Shown piece by piece: positions 10,410 to 19,933 of a DNA stretch of 64,000 nucleotides. Below the pieces are notes generated by a model. The model had not been told where the DNA came from and made no database searches. It saw only the letters and a list, made by a program, of their open reading frames with translations. The DNA is from Streptomyces sp. GSL17-111 (lineage in GTDB: Bacteria; Actinomycetota; Actinomycetes; Streptomycetales; Streptomycetaceae): NCBI RefSeq assembly GCF_037911585.1, contig NZ_JBAJNS010000001.1:2722001-2786000 (forward strand). Direction: 5' to 3'. Numbering within the stretch: the stretch's first letter is position 1; each line of letters opens with the position of its first letter. A program made the position numbers and the translations under genes.

Positions 10410-11414
10410 ATGATCAGCGGACTGCGTTCCCGTGTCCTGCCGCCCTCCCAGCGCCGGTCCCTGGACGACCTCACCCAGGACCTGGACCTCTCCGCCGGAG
10501 ACACCGGCGCCAAGCGCTCCGCCTTCTGGACGATGCTGACGCTCTCGGCCGTCATCGCCACGGGCGGCGTCGTGACCGACTCCACGGCGACCGTCATCGG
10601 CGCCATGATCATCGCCCCGCTGTCCACACCGATCATGGGCATCGCCCTCGGGTCGGTGCAGCAGCGGCGCACCGGGGCGGCGCGCACCGTCCTCCTCGCC
10701 TGCCTCCTGGTCATCGTGCTCGGAACGCTGCTGTCCGCCGCGCTCCCCGGCGACTACGACCTGCTCTCCAACAGCCAGATCGCCTCGCGCACCTCACCGG
10801 GCATCATGGACCTCGTCGCCGCCCTGGCGACGGGCTTCGCCGGGGCGGTCGCCCTGGCGCGCCGGGACGTCGCCGCCGTCCTGCCGGGCGTCGCCATCGC
10901 CATCTCCCTCGTGCCACCCCTGGTCGTCGCCGGAGTGTGCCTGGGCCACCAGTCCGGCTGGCTCGCCCTGGGCGCACTGGTGCTGTTCGTCTCCAACCTC
11001 TTCGCCCTCGTCTTCGGCGGCATGGTGATCTTCGCCGCTCTCGGCTACGCCGAAGCGGCCGGCCACCGACGCCCCGGCCGACTCGCCCGCCGCACCTACG
11101 TCGCCATGGCGACGCTGTTCGCCGTCGTGTTCGTACCGCTGGCCGCCAACACGGCCCTCACCCTGCTGGTCGACACCTGGACGGCCCGGGCCAAGCAGGC
11201 GGCCACCCAGTGGCTCTCCGACGAACGGGACGCCACCGTCACCGGCGTGGACGCCGTCTCGCGCACGCTGTACATCCACGTCCGCGTACCGGGCGAGCTG
11301 CCCCCGATCGAGGGACTGCTCGACCGGCTCGACGGGCAGGTCCCCGACGGCGTGCCCGTCGTCGTCGACACCACCCGCGGCCGCCGCCTCGACGCCGGCC
11401 GCGTCGGCACCTGA
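10410..11414 (+). CDS. DUF389 (TIGR00341-type) integral membrane protein
   Basis: A 334-residue membrane protein. About six hydrophobic segments lie between residues 40 and 250. The family hallmark is visible as TDSTATVIGAMIIAPLSTPIMGIALG near residues 60-85, where the Gly/Pro-rich loop is highly conserved. A soluble C-terminal tail of about 75 residues follows. The molecular function of DUF389 proteins is not established. It is divergent from the Tat-exported protein (intergenic 10196-10409). The end of the gene overlaps, on the opposite strand, the open tail of the EamA gene. Confidence 0.88.
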   Translation: MISGLRSRVLPPSQRRSLDDLTQDLDLSAGDTGAKRSAFWTMLTLSAVIATGGVVTDSTATVIGAMIIAPLSTPIMGIALGSVQQRRTGAARTVLLACLLVIVLGTLLSAALPGDYDLLSNSQIASRTSPGIMDLVAALATGFAGAVALARRDVAAVLPGVAIAISLVPPLVVAGVCLGHQSGWLALGALVLFVSNLFALVFGGMVIFAALGYAEAAGHRRPGRLARRTYVAMATLFAVVFVPLAANTALTLLVDTWTARAKQAATQWLSDERDATVTGVDAVSRTLYIHVRVPGELPPIEGLLDRLDGQVPDGVPVVVDTTRGRRLDAGRVGT

Positions 11415-12323
11415 CCGCCACCGCCGGTACGCCGCCGGACGTCGCGGACCGTTCCCGGGAACACGGCCGTGGGTCGCGAGAACGCCGAGCACGACCAGGA
11501 GCGCGCCGAACACCTGGGTCCAGGTGACCGGCTCCCCCAGGAGGACCACACCGAGCGTGACCCCGACGACCGGCGTCAGGTAGGTGACGGCGGCGGCGTC
11601 GGCCGCGCCCCAGGCCGCGACGACGTTGGTGTTCCAGACGTAGGCGAAGCCGGTACCGAAGACCCCCAGAGCGAACGTGGCCAGAACGACGGCACCGGAC
11701 GCCTCCCCCACCGGGGGCCGACCGAGGAAGGGCGTCGCGGCCAGCATCACCAGGGCGCCAGCGGTCACCTGCACGACGGCGACGGTGAGCCCGGGCAACC
11801 CGCGCGGTGAGACGAAGCGCCGCAGGTAGACGAAGGCGATGCCGTAGCACGCCGTAGCGGCCAGGCAGGCCAGTTGCGCCCCGAGCCCGCCGCCGAACCC
11901 GGCGCCGAGAGGGTCGAGGACCACCAGCACGCCCCCGAACCCGAGCAGCAGGCCGAGGGCGCCACGGCGGGTGAGGCGTTCGGCCGGAAGAAGGACGGCC
12001 GACCACGCCACCGCCATCAGCGGGGTCGTGGCGTTGTACGTGCTGGCCAGACCGGAGGAGATCCGCTGCTCCGCCCAGGCGAACAACGTGAACGGCACGA
12101 CGCAGAGCAGCACGGCCACGACGGTCAGGTGGCCCCACACCGCCGGATCGCGCGGAATGCGCCGCCGGGTGACCAGAGCGACCACCCACAGGGCACCCGC
12201 ACCGCACACCATCCGGCCCCAGACCACGTACGCCGGGGACAACCCGTCGAGGCCCACCTTGATCAGCAGGAAACTCGACCCCCAGGCCAGGGCCAGCAGG
12301 ACGAACTGGACGACGACCGGCAC
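10794..12323 (-). CDS. EamA/DMT-type exporter with an abnormal antisense C-terminal extension
   Basis: The conserved part is 12323 to about 11430: about ten hydrophobic segments and the two EamA repeats (FVLLALAWGSSFLLIKVGL at the start, GVFGTGFAYVWNTNVVAAWGA in the second). This gives about 298 residues, normal for drug/metabolite transporter proteins. The frame then has no stop and runs antisense through the last 620 nt of the DUF389 gene to 10794. That tail (VGDLPVEPVEQSLD...) has no transporter character. The GTG start at 12323 follows GGAGCAGCG; an in-frame ATG lies upstream at 12377. The extension may be translated or may be a sign that the original stop was lost. Substrate unknown. Confidence 0.8.
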   Translation of the reverse strand: MPVVVQFVLLALAWGSSFLLIKVGLDGLSPAYVVWGRMVCGAGALWVVALVTRRRIPRDPAVWGHLTVVAVLLCVVPFTLFAWAEQRISSGLASTYNATTPLMAVAWSAVLLPAERLTRRGALGLLLGFGGVLVVLDPLGAGFGGGLGAQLACLAATACYGIAFVYLRRFVSPRGLPGLTVAVVQVTAGALVMLAATPFLGRPPVGEASGAVVLATFALGVFGTGFAYVWNTNVVAAWGAADAAAVTYLTPVVGVTLGVVLLGEPVTWTQVFGALLVVLGVLATHGRVPGNGPRRPAAYRRWRSGADAAGVEAAAAGGVDDDGHAVGDLPVEPVEQSLDRGQLARYADVDVQRARDGVHAGDGGVPFVGEPLGGRLLGPGRPGVDQQGEGRVGGQRYEHDGEQRRHGDVGAAGESAGASVAGRFGVAESGEDHHAAEDEGEEVGDEQHQCAQGEPAGLVAQAHSGDDQGWHEGDGDGDARQDGGDVPARQGDRPGEARRQGGDEVHDAR

Positions 12324-12436
12324 CGCTGCTCCACTCCGGTAGGGGGCGCGCGTCTCGCACCCTCCCGTCCGAGCCAAACGCGCCCCGCCCCCACAGACCG
12401 GCGGATTTCAGACCTCACGTTTCCCGATTCACGTGG

Positions 12437-13138
12437 GTGCTTCGTCGTCTCAGGGCTGAGACAACTCCAGCCGAGTCCACGGACCCGTCCCTGCCTCGCG
12501 CCACAGCACCCACGTCGTGCCACCGCCTACGTCGGCGACCACGCGCACCGGTCGGCGTCCTCGTCGTGGACCAGACCGCCGCCGTGGACGCGGGCCACGC
12601 CGCCCAGACGACCGCAGCCACGCGCCGAGACCCGCTGTACGCCTCCCTGGCGCACGCGCGCACGGCAGTCGGACACTCCCACGCTCGAGACCGGCGGGGC
12701 GCCCTGCGGTCGCTGGGGCGCGCGGAAGAGGCACTGGGCAAGGCGTCCCTGGGCGACCCGCGCCCTGCCTGGGTGGCCTTCTACGGCCCCGCCGAGCTGC
12801 TGGCCATGACCGCGATCGTCCGTGACCGCATCGGGGATGCGGCGGACGCGGAGGCGGCTTCCCACCGTGCACTGGCCGCCATCCCGCAACAGTTCCGCCG
12901 GAACCGCGCCCTCGCCACCTTGCAACTCGCTCTGGCGCAGCTTCACCAGCGGGATGTGGACCAGGCGTGCGCCACGGCGGAGAAGGTGTTCGTGCTGATG
13001 CGCGGCAACGCCCTACCCGGCCGGATGCGGTCCCGCCTCGGTGACTTCTACCGCGACTTGACCACTCTCGCCCCGGACTCCATCACAGCGCGAGAGTGGA
13101 AGGACCGATACCGATCTGAATGGAGCCAGGTTCGATGA
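12437..13138 (+). pseudogene. TPR-containing regulator, C-terminal fragment
   Basis: The frame from about 12620 onward encodes helical repeat sequence (SLGRAEEALGKASLGDPRPAW, then NRALATLQLALAQLHQRDVDQACA). It resembles the C-terminal TPR half of Streptomyces XRE-type regulators of about 400 residues. The expected N-terminal helix-turn-helix is missing, and sequence upstream of 12600 does not restore it in any frame, so this looks like a truncated relic. Its TGA overlaps the ATG of the GNAT gene (ATGA at 13135-13138), so the two were an operon. Confidence 0.6.
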
Positions 13139-13665
13139 CGACGCCCGCTTCGAAGCTGCGCCGCTACGGCCACGACGACCTGTCGGAGATCCGGCAGACG
13201 TTGATCGACGTACACGCGGACGTGCACGCCGACCGCATGGCCGATGACGAGTTTCGGCAGAAGTTCCCCTGGTTTGTGGATCACTGGGGCGGCCACTCGG
13301 AGTTCGCCTGCGTGATCGCCTACGACGGTGACGAAGTGGTGGGCTTCGCGTACGGCGCTCCCGCGAAGGACGGGCGGGAGTGGTGGCGGGAGCATCTGGA
13401 CCCGGCGCCGGAGAAGTCCCGCACGTTCCACTTCTCCGAGCTGATGGTGCGCGAGCGGTGGCGGAAGACCGGCGCGGCGGAGCGGCTGCACCGGGCGCTG
13501 ATGGACGGCCAGGACGCAGAGCTGGCAGCGCTGCTGGTGGACGTGACGCACCCCAAGGTGAAGGCCCTGTACGAATCCTGGGGATACCGACAGGTCGGCG
13601 AGCGCCAGCCGTTCCCCGACTCCCCGGTGTACGCGGTGATGCTCGCAGATCTTCCGATTTCCTGA
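13135..13665 (+). CDS. GNAT-family N-acetyltransferase
   Basis: A 176-residue protein of the acetyl-CoA-dependent GNAT fold. The strand-4/helix-3 region that binds CoA is visible as ELMVRERWRKTGAAERLHRALM (near residues 102-123), with the R/Q-x-x-G-x-G/A pattern as RWRKTGAA. The C-terminal KVKALYESWGYRQVGERQ is the typical last motif. Substrate unknown. It starts at ATG 13135, overlapping the stop of the TPR fragment by four bases, which supports translational coupling in the ancestral operon. Confidence 0.85.
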   Translation: MTTPASKLRRYGHDDLSEIRQTLIDVHADVHADRMADDEFRQKFPWFVDHWGGHSEFACVIAYDGDEVVGFAYGAPAKDGREWWREHLDPAPEKSRTFHFSELMVRERWRKTGAAERLHRALMDGQDAELAALLVDVTHPKVKALYESWGYRQVGERQPFPDSPVYAVMLADLPIS

Positions 13666-13950
13666 TACCTCCAAATATTCGAGATGAAGACGGCCCGACG
13701 TACACCGGCACCATGTCCTACGCGAAGGCACGCTCACGCATCGCCACCACGGAGGAAGCGCGCTGCGGCTGACGCCCGGTGAGTGGGTCGTGCAGCTCCA
13801 TCGGGCGGCGCGGACGGAAAACGGATGGGTCGCGGCGTTCGCCGTCGGGTGCACGCGGCCTCGCGGTTCGCGTGGGAGTACGCGTTCGACGTTCCGGATT
13901 CGGGACGGTGAGAGAGGTCGTGTTGCCGACAGGGCAGGTGCGGGAGGACG

Positions 13951-14567
13951 TTGTGGGACTTCCAGCTCATGGGGCACGACGAGCGGCCCTCCTTCGTGGC
14001 GGTGGGCCTGGGGGGTCACGACCTTGTCGTCGCGGACGCCTCGGTGGAGCTGTACCGGCATGGCCTGGTGCCGTTGATCGTGTTCACGGGAGCGACCAGC
14101 TCCACGACGCGGGAGGTCATGCCTCGGGGGGAGGCTGCGCACTACCGCGAGCGGGCACGGCGACTGGGAGTACCCGGGGAGGCGCTGTTGACGGAGACGC
14201 AGGGCCGCAACACCGGAGAGAACATCACCTTCACACGGAAGTTGCTCAGCGGGGCGGTGTGGACGTGGAGTCGGTGGTGTTCGTCAGCAAGCCATATGAG
14301 GAACGACGCGTCTACGCCACCGCCCGCAAGCTCTGGCCCGGAGTCGAGGTGACGTGCCACTCGGCGGCGGTGGGCTTCGAGGAGTACCTGGAGCGCATCG
14401 GCGACAGCCGCAAGGTCATCAGCATGCTCGTGGGCGCCGTGCAGCGGCTGCTCGTCTATCCCGAACAGGGGTTCGTGATCGAGATGGAGGTGCCGGCCCG
14501 GGTACGCACGGCGTACCAGCGGCTATGCGACGCCGGGTACACGAGTCGCCTCGTCACCGGGCCCTGA
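13951..14567 (+). pseudogene. YdcF/DUF218-like protein, broken by a one-base frameshift
   Basis: From TTG 13951 the frame encodes WDFQLMGHDERPS, VGLGGHDLVVADASVELY and VFTGATSSTT, then PRGEAAHYRERA and ETQGRNTGENITFTR. These are characteristic of the DUF218 (YdcF-like) fold with its conserved ETQ/N-T-x-EN segment. Near 14250 the frame shifts and continues in another frame as VDVESVVFVSKPYEERRVYATARKLWPG to the TGA at 14565-14567. One missing base explains the break. DUF218 proteins are S-adenosylmethionine-binding or envelope-related in other bacteria; the function here is unknown. 13666-13950 between this gene and the GNAT gene shows no convincing gene. Confidence 0.75.
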
Positions 14568-14690
14568 CGCCCCCCGTGCCGCCGGGCGCGAGGGCCGTCA
14601 GGGCACGTGACGGCCTCAGTAGCAGCGGCGGACGGCGGTTGATGCACTTTCCTGCTTCCTGGCACGAAAAAGCCCCCTACGGGATGATCC

Positions 14691-14752
14691 GAGGGGGCTT
14701 TGACCTGCTGCGCGCTCGGCAGGATTCGAACCTGCAACCTTCTGATCCGTAG
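14691..14752. repeat. attL: 62-bp direct repeat of the tRNA-Arg 3' end
   Basis: Identical to 23398-23459. It covers the right arm of a terminator hairpin and the tRNA 3' half up to the anticodon loop (ending GATCCGTAG). The similarity extends leftward with two differences (a substitution in the hairpin loop and a one-base gap) to about 14663. This copy would be the original chromosomal 3' end left behind when the element integrated. Confidence 0.9.
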
Positions 14753-15128
14753 CTCTACAGAGAACGGTCAGCGGCGGTCATAGAGGTCACCGGGAGAAGC
14801 GCGCGTGCCGGCGTCGGGTGCTGAGGGTTCCTGACGTTGCTGTGTTCCGTTGTTGTACCGCGACGTGGGATCAAGTTGCGGGGTGGCTGGCTGACTCGAA
14901 CGCAGACTCTTGCCGCGAAAGCCGAGAATCAGGTGTCGGAGCTCAACTCCTTGACCTTTAGCAGTAGAGCCTCCTGGTTACGACGGCTGCGCACATCGTC
15001 CTTGCGCAAACTCCTGCCCTCGTTCAAGACAGGCTGAAACTGATCGGTGGCAAGCTTGACTGCAGTAGCGATCGCCACCTCAAATCTCTCCGAGTCTGAG
15101 ATCTTGAAATTCAGCTTCTTAGAACGGC

Positions 15129-16006
15129 TAACACAATGAGGTGAGTCGGCGCTGACCACCATGTCTACGGGGGGTGTTGGGGCGTTGGTTGGTGTGTGGG
15201 AGCTGCGCCGTGGATCGTGTCGGATGACTTGTGGGAGCGGATCGAGCCGCTGTTGCCGAGACGGGAACGTCGTTTCCGGTACCCCGGACGCAAGCCCGTC
15301 CCCGACCGGCAGGTTCTGTGCGGGATCTTGTTCGTGCTGTTCAACGACGTTCAGTGGGAGCACCTGCCCCAGGAGCTCGGGTTCGGGTCGGGCATGACGT
15401 GCTGGCGCCGGCTGCGGGACTGGAACGAGGCAGGCGTCTGGGAGGAACTGCACGAGGTGCTGCTGGCCGAGCTCAACGCCGCAGCCCGGCTGGACTGGTC
15501 CCGGGCCGTGGTCGACTCCAGCCACATCAGGGCCATAAAAGGGGGCTCCAGACGGGACCGTCGCCGGTCGACCGGGGACGGGCAGGATCCAAGCACCACC
15601 TGATCACCGACGGACACGGCACCCCGCTCGCCGTCATCCTCACCGGCGGCAACCGCAACGACATCACCCAGCTCATGCCTCTACTGGACGCCATCCCACC
15701 GGTCCGCGGACGCGTGGGGCACCCGCGCCGCAGACCGGACGCGCTCTTCGCCGACCGCGGCTACGACCACGACATCTACCGCGACCAGGTCCGCGCCCGC
15801 CGCATCGTGCCGGCCATCGCCCGCCGCAACACCCGCCACGGCAGCGGCCTGGGCACCTACCGATGGGTGGTCGAGCGAACCTTCGCCTGGCTCCACGGCT
15901 TCCGACGTCTACGCATCCGATGGGAACGCCGCGCCGACATGCACGAAGCCTTCCTCAAACTGGCCTGCTGCCTGATCACTTACCGACAGCTCGGCTCATT
16001 GTGTTA
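15129..16006 (+). mobile_element. IS5-family insertion sequence (IS427-like), 878 bp
   Basis: Terminal inverted repeats begin TAACACAATGAG at 15129 and mirror to CTCATTGTGTTA ending at 16006. The outer TA on each side can be read as the 2-bp target duplication typical of this group. The single transposase spans two frames with a -1 shift. It is inserted in the AIPR gene and abuts the IS630-type element with no spacer except a shared TA. Confidence 0.85.
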
Positions 16007-16010
16007 CTGA
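15196..16010 (+). CDS. IS5-family transposase, two frames joined by a probable programmed -1 shift
   Basis: The first frame starts GTG 15196 (VSDDLWERIEPLLP) and has the first catalytic Asp in AVVDSSHIRA. The second frame holds KHHLITDGHGTPL, the second Asp in LFADRGYD and the Glu helix WVVERTFAWLHGFRRL, the DDE triad of the IS5 group. The overlap contains ATAAAAGGGGG at 15534-15544, a plausible slippery stretch for -1 frameshifting, as in other two-frame IS5 relatives. The stop codon (TGA 16008-16010) lies just beyond the element and is supplied by the neighbouring IS630-type element. Confidence 0.85.
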
Positions 16011-17169
16011 GGTTGAACTCGTGGAGTCGTAGGGGCTGACGGCTCCTCGCCGGTGCGGTATCACCGGGGTATGCGGTATCCACAAGGGGGCGGGCTGACC
16101 GCCGAACGGCAGCAGTTCCGCGAGGAGTTACGGCTGAAGGCCGCCGAGAGGTTCGCCCAGGGCGAGGCGAGCTCGGTGATCGCCAGGGACCTGCGGGTCA
16201 GCGTCCGCTCGGTGCAGCGGTGGCGGCGGACGTGGGATGAGGGTGGTCCGCGGGCTCTGCGGTCACAGGGTCCGGCATCGTTGCCGAGGCTGAGCGAGAA
16301 GCAGTTCGCCCAGTTGGAGGTGGAGCTGGCCAAGGGGCCGGCCGCTCACGGCTGGGAGGACCAGCGCTGGACCCTGAGCCGGGTGAAGACGGTGATCGGT
16401 CGACGCTTCCACCTGACCTACACGATCCAGGGCGTGCGCAAGCTCCTGGTGCGCAACGGCTGGTCCTGCCAGGTCCCGGCCCGCCGCGCCATCGAGCGGG
16501 ACGACGAGGCGGTGGCCGGTTGGGCCCGGGAGGTGTGGCCCTGCGCGGAAGACTCGCGGCGGTGAGTGGAGCATGGCTCGTCTTCGAGGACGAAGCCGGA
16601 TTCTCCATGACGCCGCCGCAGGCGAAGACCTGGTCACAGCGCGGCCGGACCCCGGTGGTGCGGGTCCGCGGCCGTTCCCGCAGGCGGATATCGATCGCCG
16701 CGCTGACCTGCTACAAACCCGGCCACCGGTCCCGGCTGATCTACCGGCCGCGCCGGGACGACGGCCGACGCGACGGACGTAAGAGCTTCTCCTGGCGCGA
16801 CTACCGGGACCTGCTGATCGCCGCCCACCAGCAGCTCGGCGGCCCGATCGTCCTGGTCTGGGACAACCTCAACGTCCACAAGGCCGCCGGCCTGCGGGAT
16901 TTCGCCGACTCCCGGGACTGGCTGACGATCTACTACCTGCCGCCCTACGCACCCGACCTCAACCCCGTCGAGGGGATCTGGTCCCTTCTGCGACGCGGCT
17001 GGCTCTCCAACGTCGCCTTCTCCACCCCCGAACACCTCGTCCAGCGCATCCGACACGGCCTACGCCACATCCAATACCGCAGCCACCTCATAGACGGCTG
17101 CCTCGCCGAGACCGGCCTGACCATCAGACCCACCTGAGCGACCCAGCGACATCACGAGTTCAACCTCAG
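16007..17169 (+). mobile_element. IS630-family insertion sequence, 1163 bp
   Basis: Inverted repeats CTGAGGTTGAACTCGTG at 16007-16023 and CACGAGTTCAACCTCAG at 17153-17169 are perfect over 17 bp. TA dinucleotides flank both sides (16005-16006 and 17170-17171), the canonical IS630/Tc1-type target duplication. It is inserted directly against the right end of the IS5-type element and faces the AIPR gene. Confidence 0.88.
16071..17137 (+). CDS. IS630-family transposase, two frames
   Basis: The first frame (ATG 16071, MRYPQGGGLTAERQQ) holds an HTH (SVIARDLRVSVRSVQRWRR) and a winged-helix domain (WTLSRVKTVIGRRFHLTYT) and stops at 16563-16565. The DDE core follows in the -1 frame: first Asp in WLVFEDEAGFSM, second in VLVWDNLNVHKA, and the final Glu in YLPPYAPDLNPVEGIWSLLRRG. 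Either programmed frameshifting or a mutation joins them. The protein would be about 355 residues, normal for this group. Confidence 0.82.
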
Positions 17170-18859
17170 TAGCCGCTCTTAGCCGCTTTCAGTCGCCCCC
17201 TCGCGGTCTCTATGTCAGGAATTTCGAAAATAGGGACAAGTCTCGGCATGATCAGAGCGGACACCATCATCGCGATGTGGTACTTAGCGGCTTTGAGAGT
17301 AGTCGAGTCGGACGTGCGGGCGAAGAATCTGTCCACCCGATACAAAATCCAGGACGCATAGTAGTAGGCCTCAACGGGGTATTCATCCCAAACGAATGAG
17401 TTCTCGGCCTCTAGTTCTTTCGGAGCACCGATCGCCCGGAAAGACTCGCCGAACAGTGTTGCAGCGACCGCTCGGTTGAGTTCAGGAGTCGTGACGATGC
17501 GGGTCCGCGGGAAGTCAAGAGACGCATGCTGGTTCTGCCGCAGATAGCGTAGGCCGCCTACACCTGACTGGTTGAAATACTCTTCTACGTCCTTCGCCAT
17601 CTGGGAACTCGCCTGGATGTCAGTTGAGCCGATGGGAGTTTGTAGGTTAGTAGCGATCGCCACGCTCGTACGCACCCCAACGTCGTCTGAGCTGACAATC
17701 TTTACTGGGATCCAGAGCTCAGAGAGGAGATCCGGTCTCGCCTTAACCGACTCGCTTGCTGCCCACCTAACGAGCTGGTGACTCGTCTGGCCGCCGTTTA
17801 CGACCTGATACCCGGAAATGAAGAATCTGTCACCCGACCCCCGGAGGGATGTCGCAATGATCGTGAGTCCATTGTTAAGGAAGGGGAAGTGCTCGCGGTC
17901 ATCGCTCTGCAGGGTACCCGCGATCCGGGTATTCACGGGGTTATGGCTACCGAGATCGAGGCGCACGTTGTCGTCGAAGATGCCTGCCCGGATGGATCCA
18001 GATTCATCCGTCAGCAACTTCATCATCTCCGTACCGGACAAGAGCCCGATGTAAGCCTCGTCCACCCGCTCCGTCGCAGGGATGGTCTGCCGCTTCTCAA
18101 AGTTAAACCGGATATTCTGGGGCCCATGACGCTCTTTTAGTTTTGCGGCTAGCGCTTCATGGCCATGAGTGTTTAGCTGCAAAGATTCTGAATAAATTCC
18201 GAGACCTCGAATACGATCAATCGCCGTTGTGACCTGCAGCTCTTGCTGCGCCCTCTTCCCGTAATTGCCGCTGGTGGTGACATAGAAGAGTTCACAAGGG
18301 ATTCGCGTGTCTTGGAATTTGTCACCGTTCTCTGCGATTCGATCAATCAAAGCAGCTAGGTCGACCAGAGACGGAGGAAGCTTGACGCTCTTGGCCTTGA
18401 TCGCGTACTTTGTCACAGCCTCGACGCCGTGGAGGAACTTCGCGATGAGCTTAGAATCGTAGGACTCGCTCGTCTTAGCCTGAATGAAGATTACCCTCGC
18501 TGCGTTAGTCGCCTAGTCTGAAATAAGGTCGTCGATCTCTGAGGGTTCGAAAACGATCTGTCCGTTGACCACGACGGCAGCGATGTCGACGCCCTCATCA
18601 GTCCCACCGCCCAGAACAGAACGCTCAATCTGCTCGACATCGTCCCGTACATATGGGAAGAGGTAGTTTGCCGCGACATACAGCTCGAACTGCTGCGCCT
18701 CGCTCCCCTCGGAGCCAAAATCCCGTGCAAACTTGGCCACTCGCTTTGCCGTGAGCGTGTGCACTTCATCCCCCTACCCAGCGCGAGCGCCGATTGCCAT
18801 CACCGTGTGTTTGGCAGCAAGCGTAGCGTCCGAGTTGCCGCCGCCGCGAGCGAATGGTC

Positions 18860-19470
18860 AGGAAAGAAGAGTGTGAGCATCTTCAGATTCGCTGGACTGC
18901 CGCTGCCGCCGCCCGCGTCGTCGGCCCGGTCATCAACGGCCGCGAGCACGCCTTCGCCTTCGGGCGGCAACTGGACGTCCGCGTCATGCGCTCCGCCGAC
19001 TTCGACGGCGGAACCGAGCTAACCGAACGCGCCGTAGCGGGCTACATCGCCAAGTACTCCACCAAGGGCGCCGAGACCGCGACCGGCACTTTCGACCGCC
19101 GCGTCCGCTTCTTGGCCGAGCTGGCGGGCGCAGAAATCACCGACCACGCACGCCGCCTCATCCGCACCTGCTGGGACCTCGGCGCACGGCGCGGCTCCGC
19201 GCCTCGGCCCACATGCTCGGCTTCCGCGGCCACTTCTCCACCAAGACCCGCCGCTACTCGACCACCCTCACCACCCTGCGCAACGCCCGCGCCGAGTGGC
19301 GACCCCTCCAAGCCGCCCTTGCCGATAGTGACGGCAACGATGTCCAAGGCACCGGCCGACTCTATCCTCGTCCTCGCCCACTGGGCCCTACGCCGGAACC
19401 GGCCTCCCCCACGGCGAACGCTGGCTCACCGACCTCCTGCAAGCACAACGCACGGAAGGAGAGCGCTCAC
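18860..19470 (+). pseudogene. RepSA-like replication initiator, C-terminal remnant
   Basis: The frame from about 18890 encodes FAFGRQLDVRVMRSADF, then ELTERAVAGYIAKYSTKGAE, a hallmark of pSAM2-type RepSA initiators. It shifts near 19195 to a frame reading AHMLGFRGHFSTKTRRYSTTL, the family's conserved C-terminal end. The N-terminal two thirds of the initiator are absent, replaced by the AIPR gene, whose start lies just to the left on the other strand. The one-base shift also breaks the remaining part, so replication function is gone. It is followed by the excisionase gene, as in intact elements. Confidence 0.7.
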
Positions 19471-19471
19471 G

Positions 19472-19678
19472 ATGGCGGCGACTCCGATCACGCCGAAGTG
19501 GCACACGACGGCAGAGGTTGCCTCGATGCTCGGCTTCGGCCGGTCCAAGACGAAGATGCTCATCTTCACCGGTGAGATCCGGTCGGTGAAGGTCGGCCGC
19601 AACCGGCGCATCCTGCCAGCCTGGGTGGACGAGTACGTGGAGCGCTGCGCCGCTCAGGCTGAGGAGTGGGCGGCATAA
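19472..19678 (+). CDS. Excisionase-like helix-turn-helix protein
   Basis: A 68-residue protein of the MerR/Xis-like DNA-binding type: TTAEVASMLGFGRSKTKMLI is the helix-turn-helix, followed by the wing IRSVKVGRNRRILPAWVDEYV. It sits between rep and int, the usual position of Xis in AICEs, with GGAAGGAGA upstream. It is one of the few intact genes of the dead element. Its stop overlaps the integrase start region. Confidence 0.82.
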   Translation: MAATPITPKWHTTAEVASMLGFGRSKTKMLIFTGEIRSVKVGRNRRILPAWVDEYVERCAAQAEEWAA

Positions 19679-19933
19679 GCGGCAAGCACGGGAACGGTGA
19701 GGGGTCCATCTACCCGTACCGAAACGGCTTCGCGGCCTACGTATGGGTAACGACGCCGGACGGGAAGCGCAAGCGGAAGTACGTCTACGGGCCGACGCGG
19801 TCGGTCGTGCACGAGAAGTGGCTGAAGCTGCAAAACGACGCCAAGAAGGGGCCAGTGGCGACGCGACACCGGACGTGGCGGCGCTCCTGGCGTACTGGCT
19901 GGAGTCGATCGTCAAGCCGCACCTCGCGCCACT

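Larger units (their letters stand above)
14929..18764 (-). pseudogene. AIPR-type abortive infection protein, disrupted by an amber codon and two insertion sequences
   Basis: Reading leftward from GTG 18764 (GGGGGA just upstream), the frame encodes 83 residues to TAG at 18515-18513. It then continues in the same frame for another about 450 residues to 17170. Before the stop is GGGTDEGVDIAAVVVNG, with the Asp of a PD-(D/E)XK fold; after it is VIFIQAKTSESYDSK, the matching QxK motif. VNGGQTSHQLV near 17790 is the AIPR family hallmark. At 17170 the gene is cut by an IS630-type and an IS5-type element (15129-17169). The C-terminal end (SRSKKLNFKISD...VKELSSDT) resumes at about 15125 and stops at 14929. 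The DNA is clearly less GC-rich than its surroundings, with signs of transfer. AIPR proteins act in phage defence. Confidence 0.8.

Noticed and set aside
14691..14770. Second tRNA-Arg gene
   Set aside because: Only the 3' half to the anticodon loop is present; the 5' half is missing.
18513..18515. Pyrrolysine or programmed recoding at the TAG
   Set aside because: No sign of a recoding structure or of a pyrrolysine system; a nonsense mutation is simpler.
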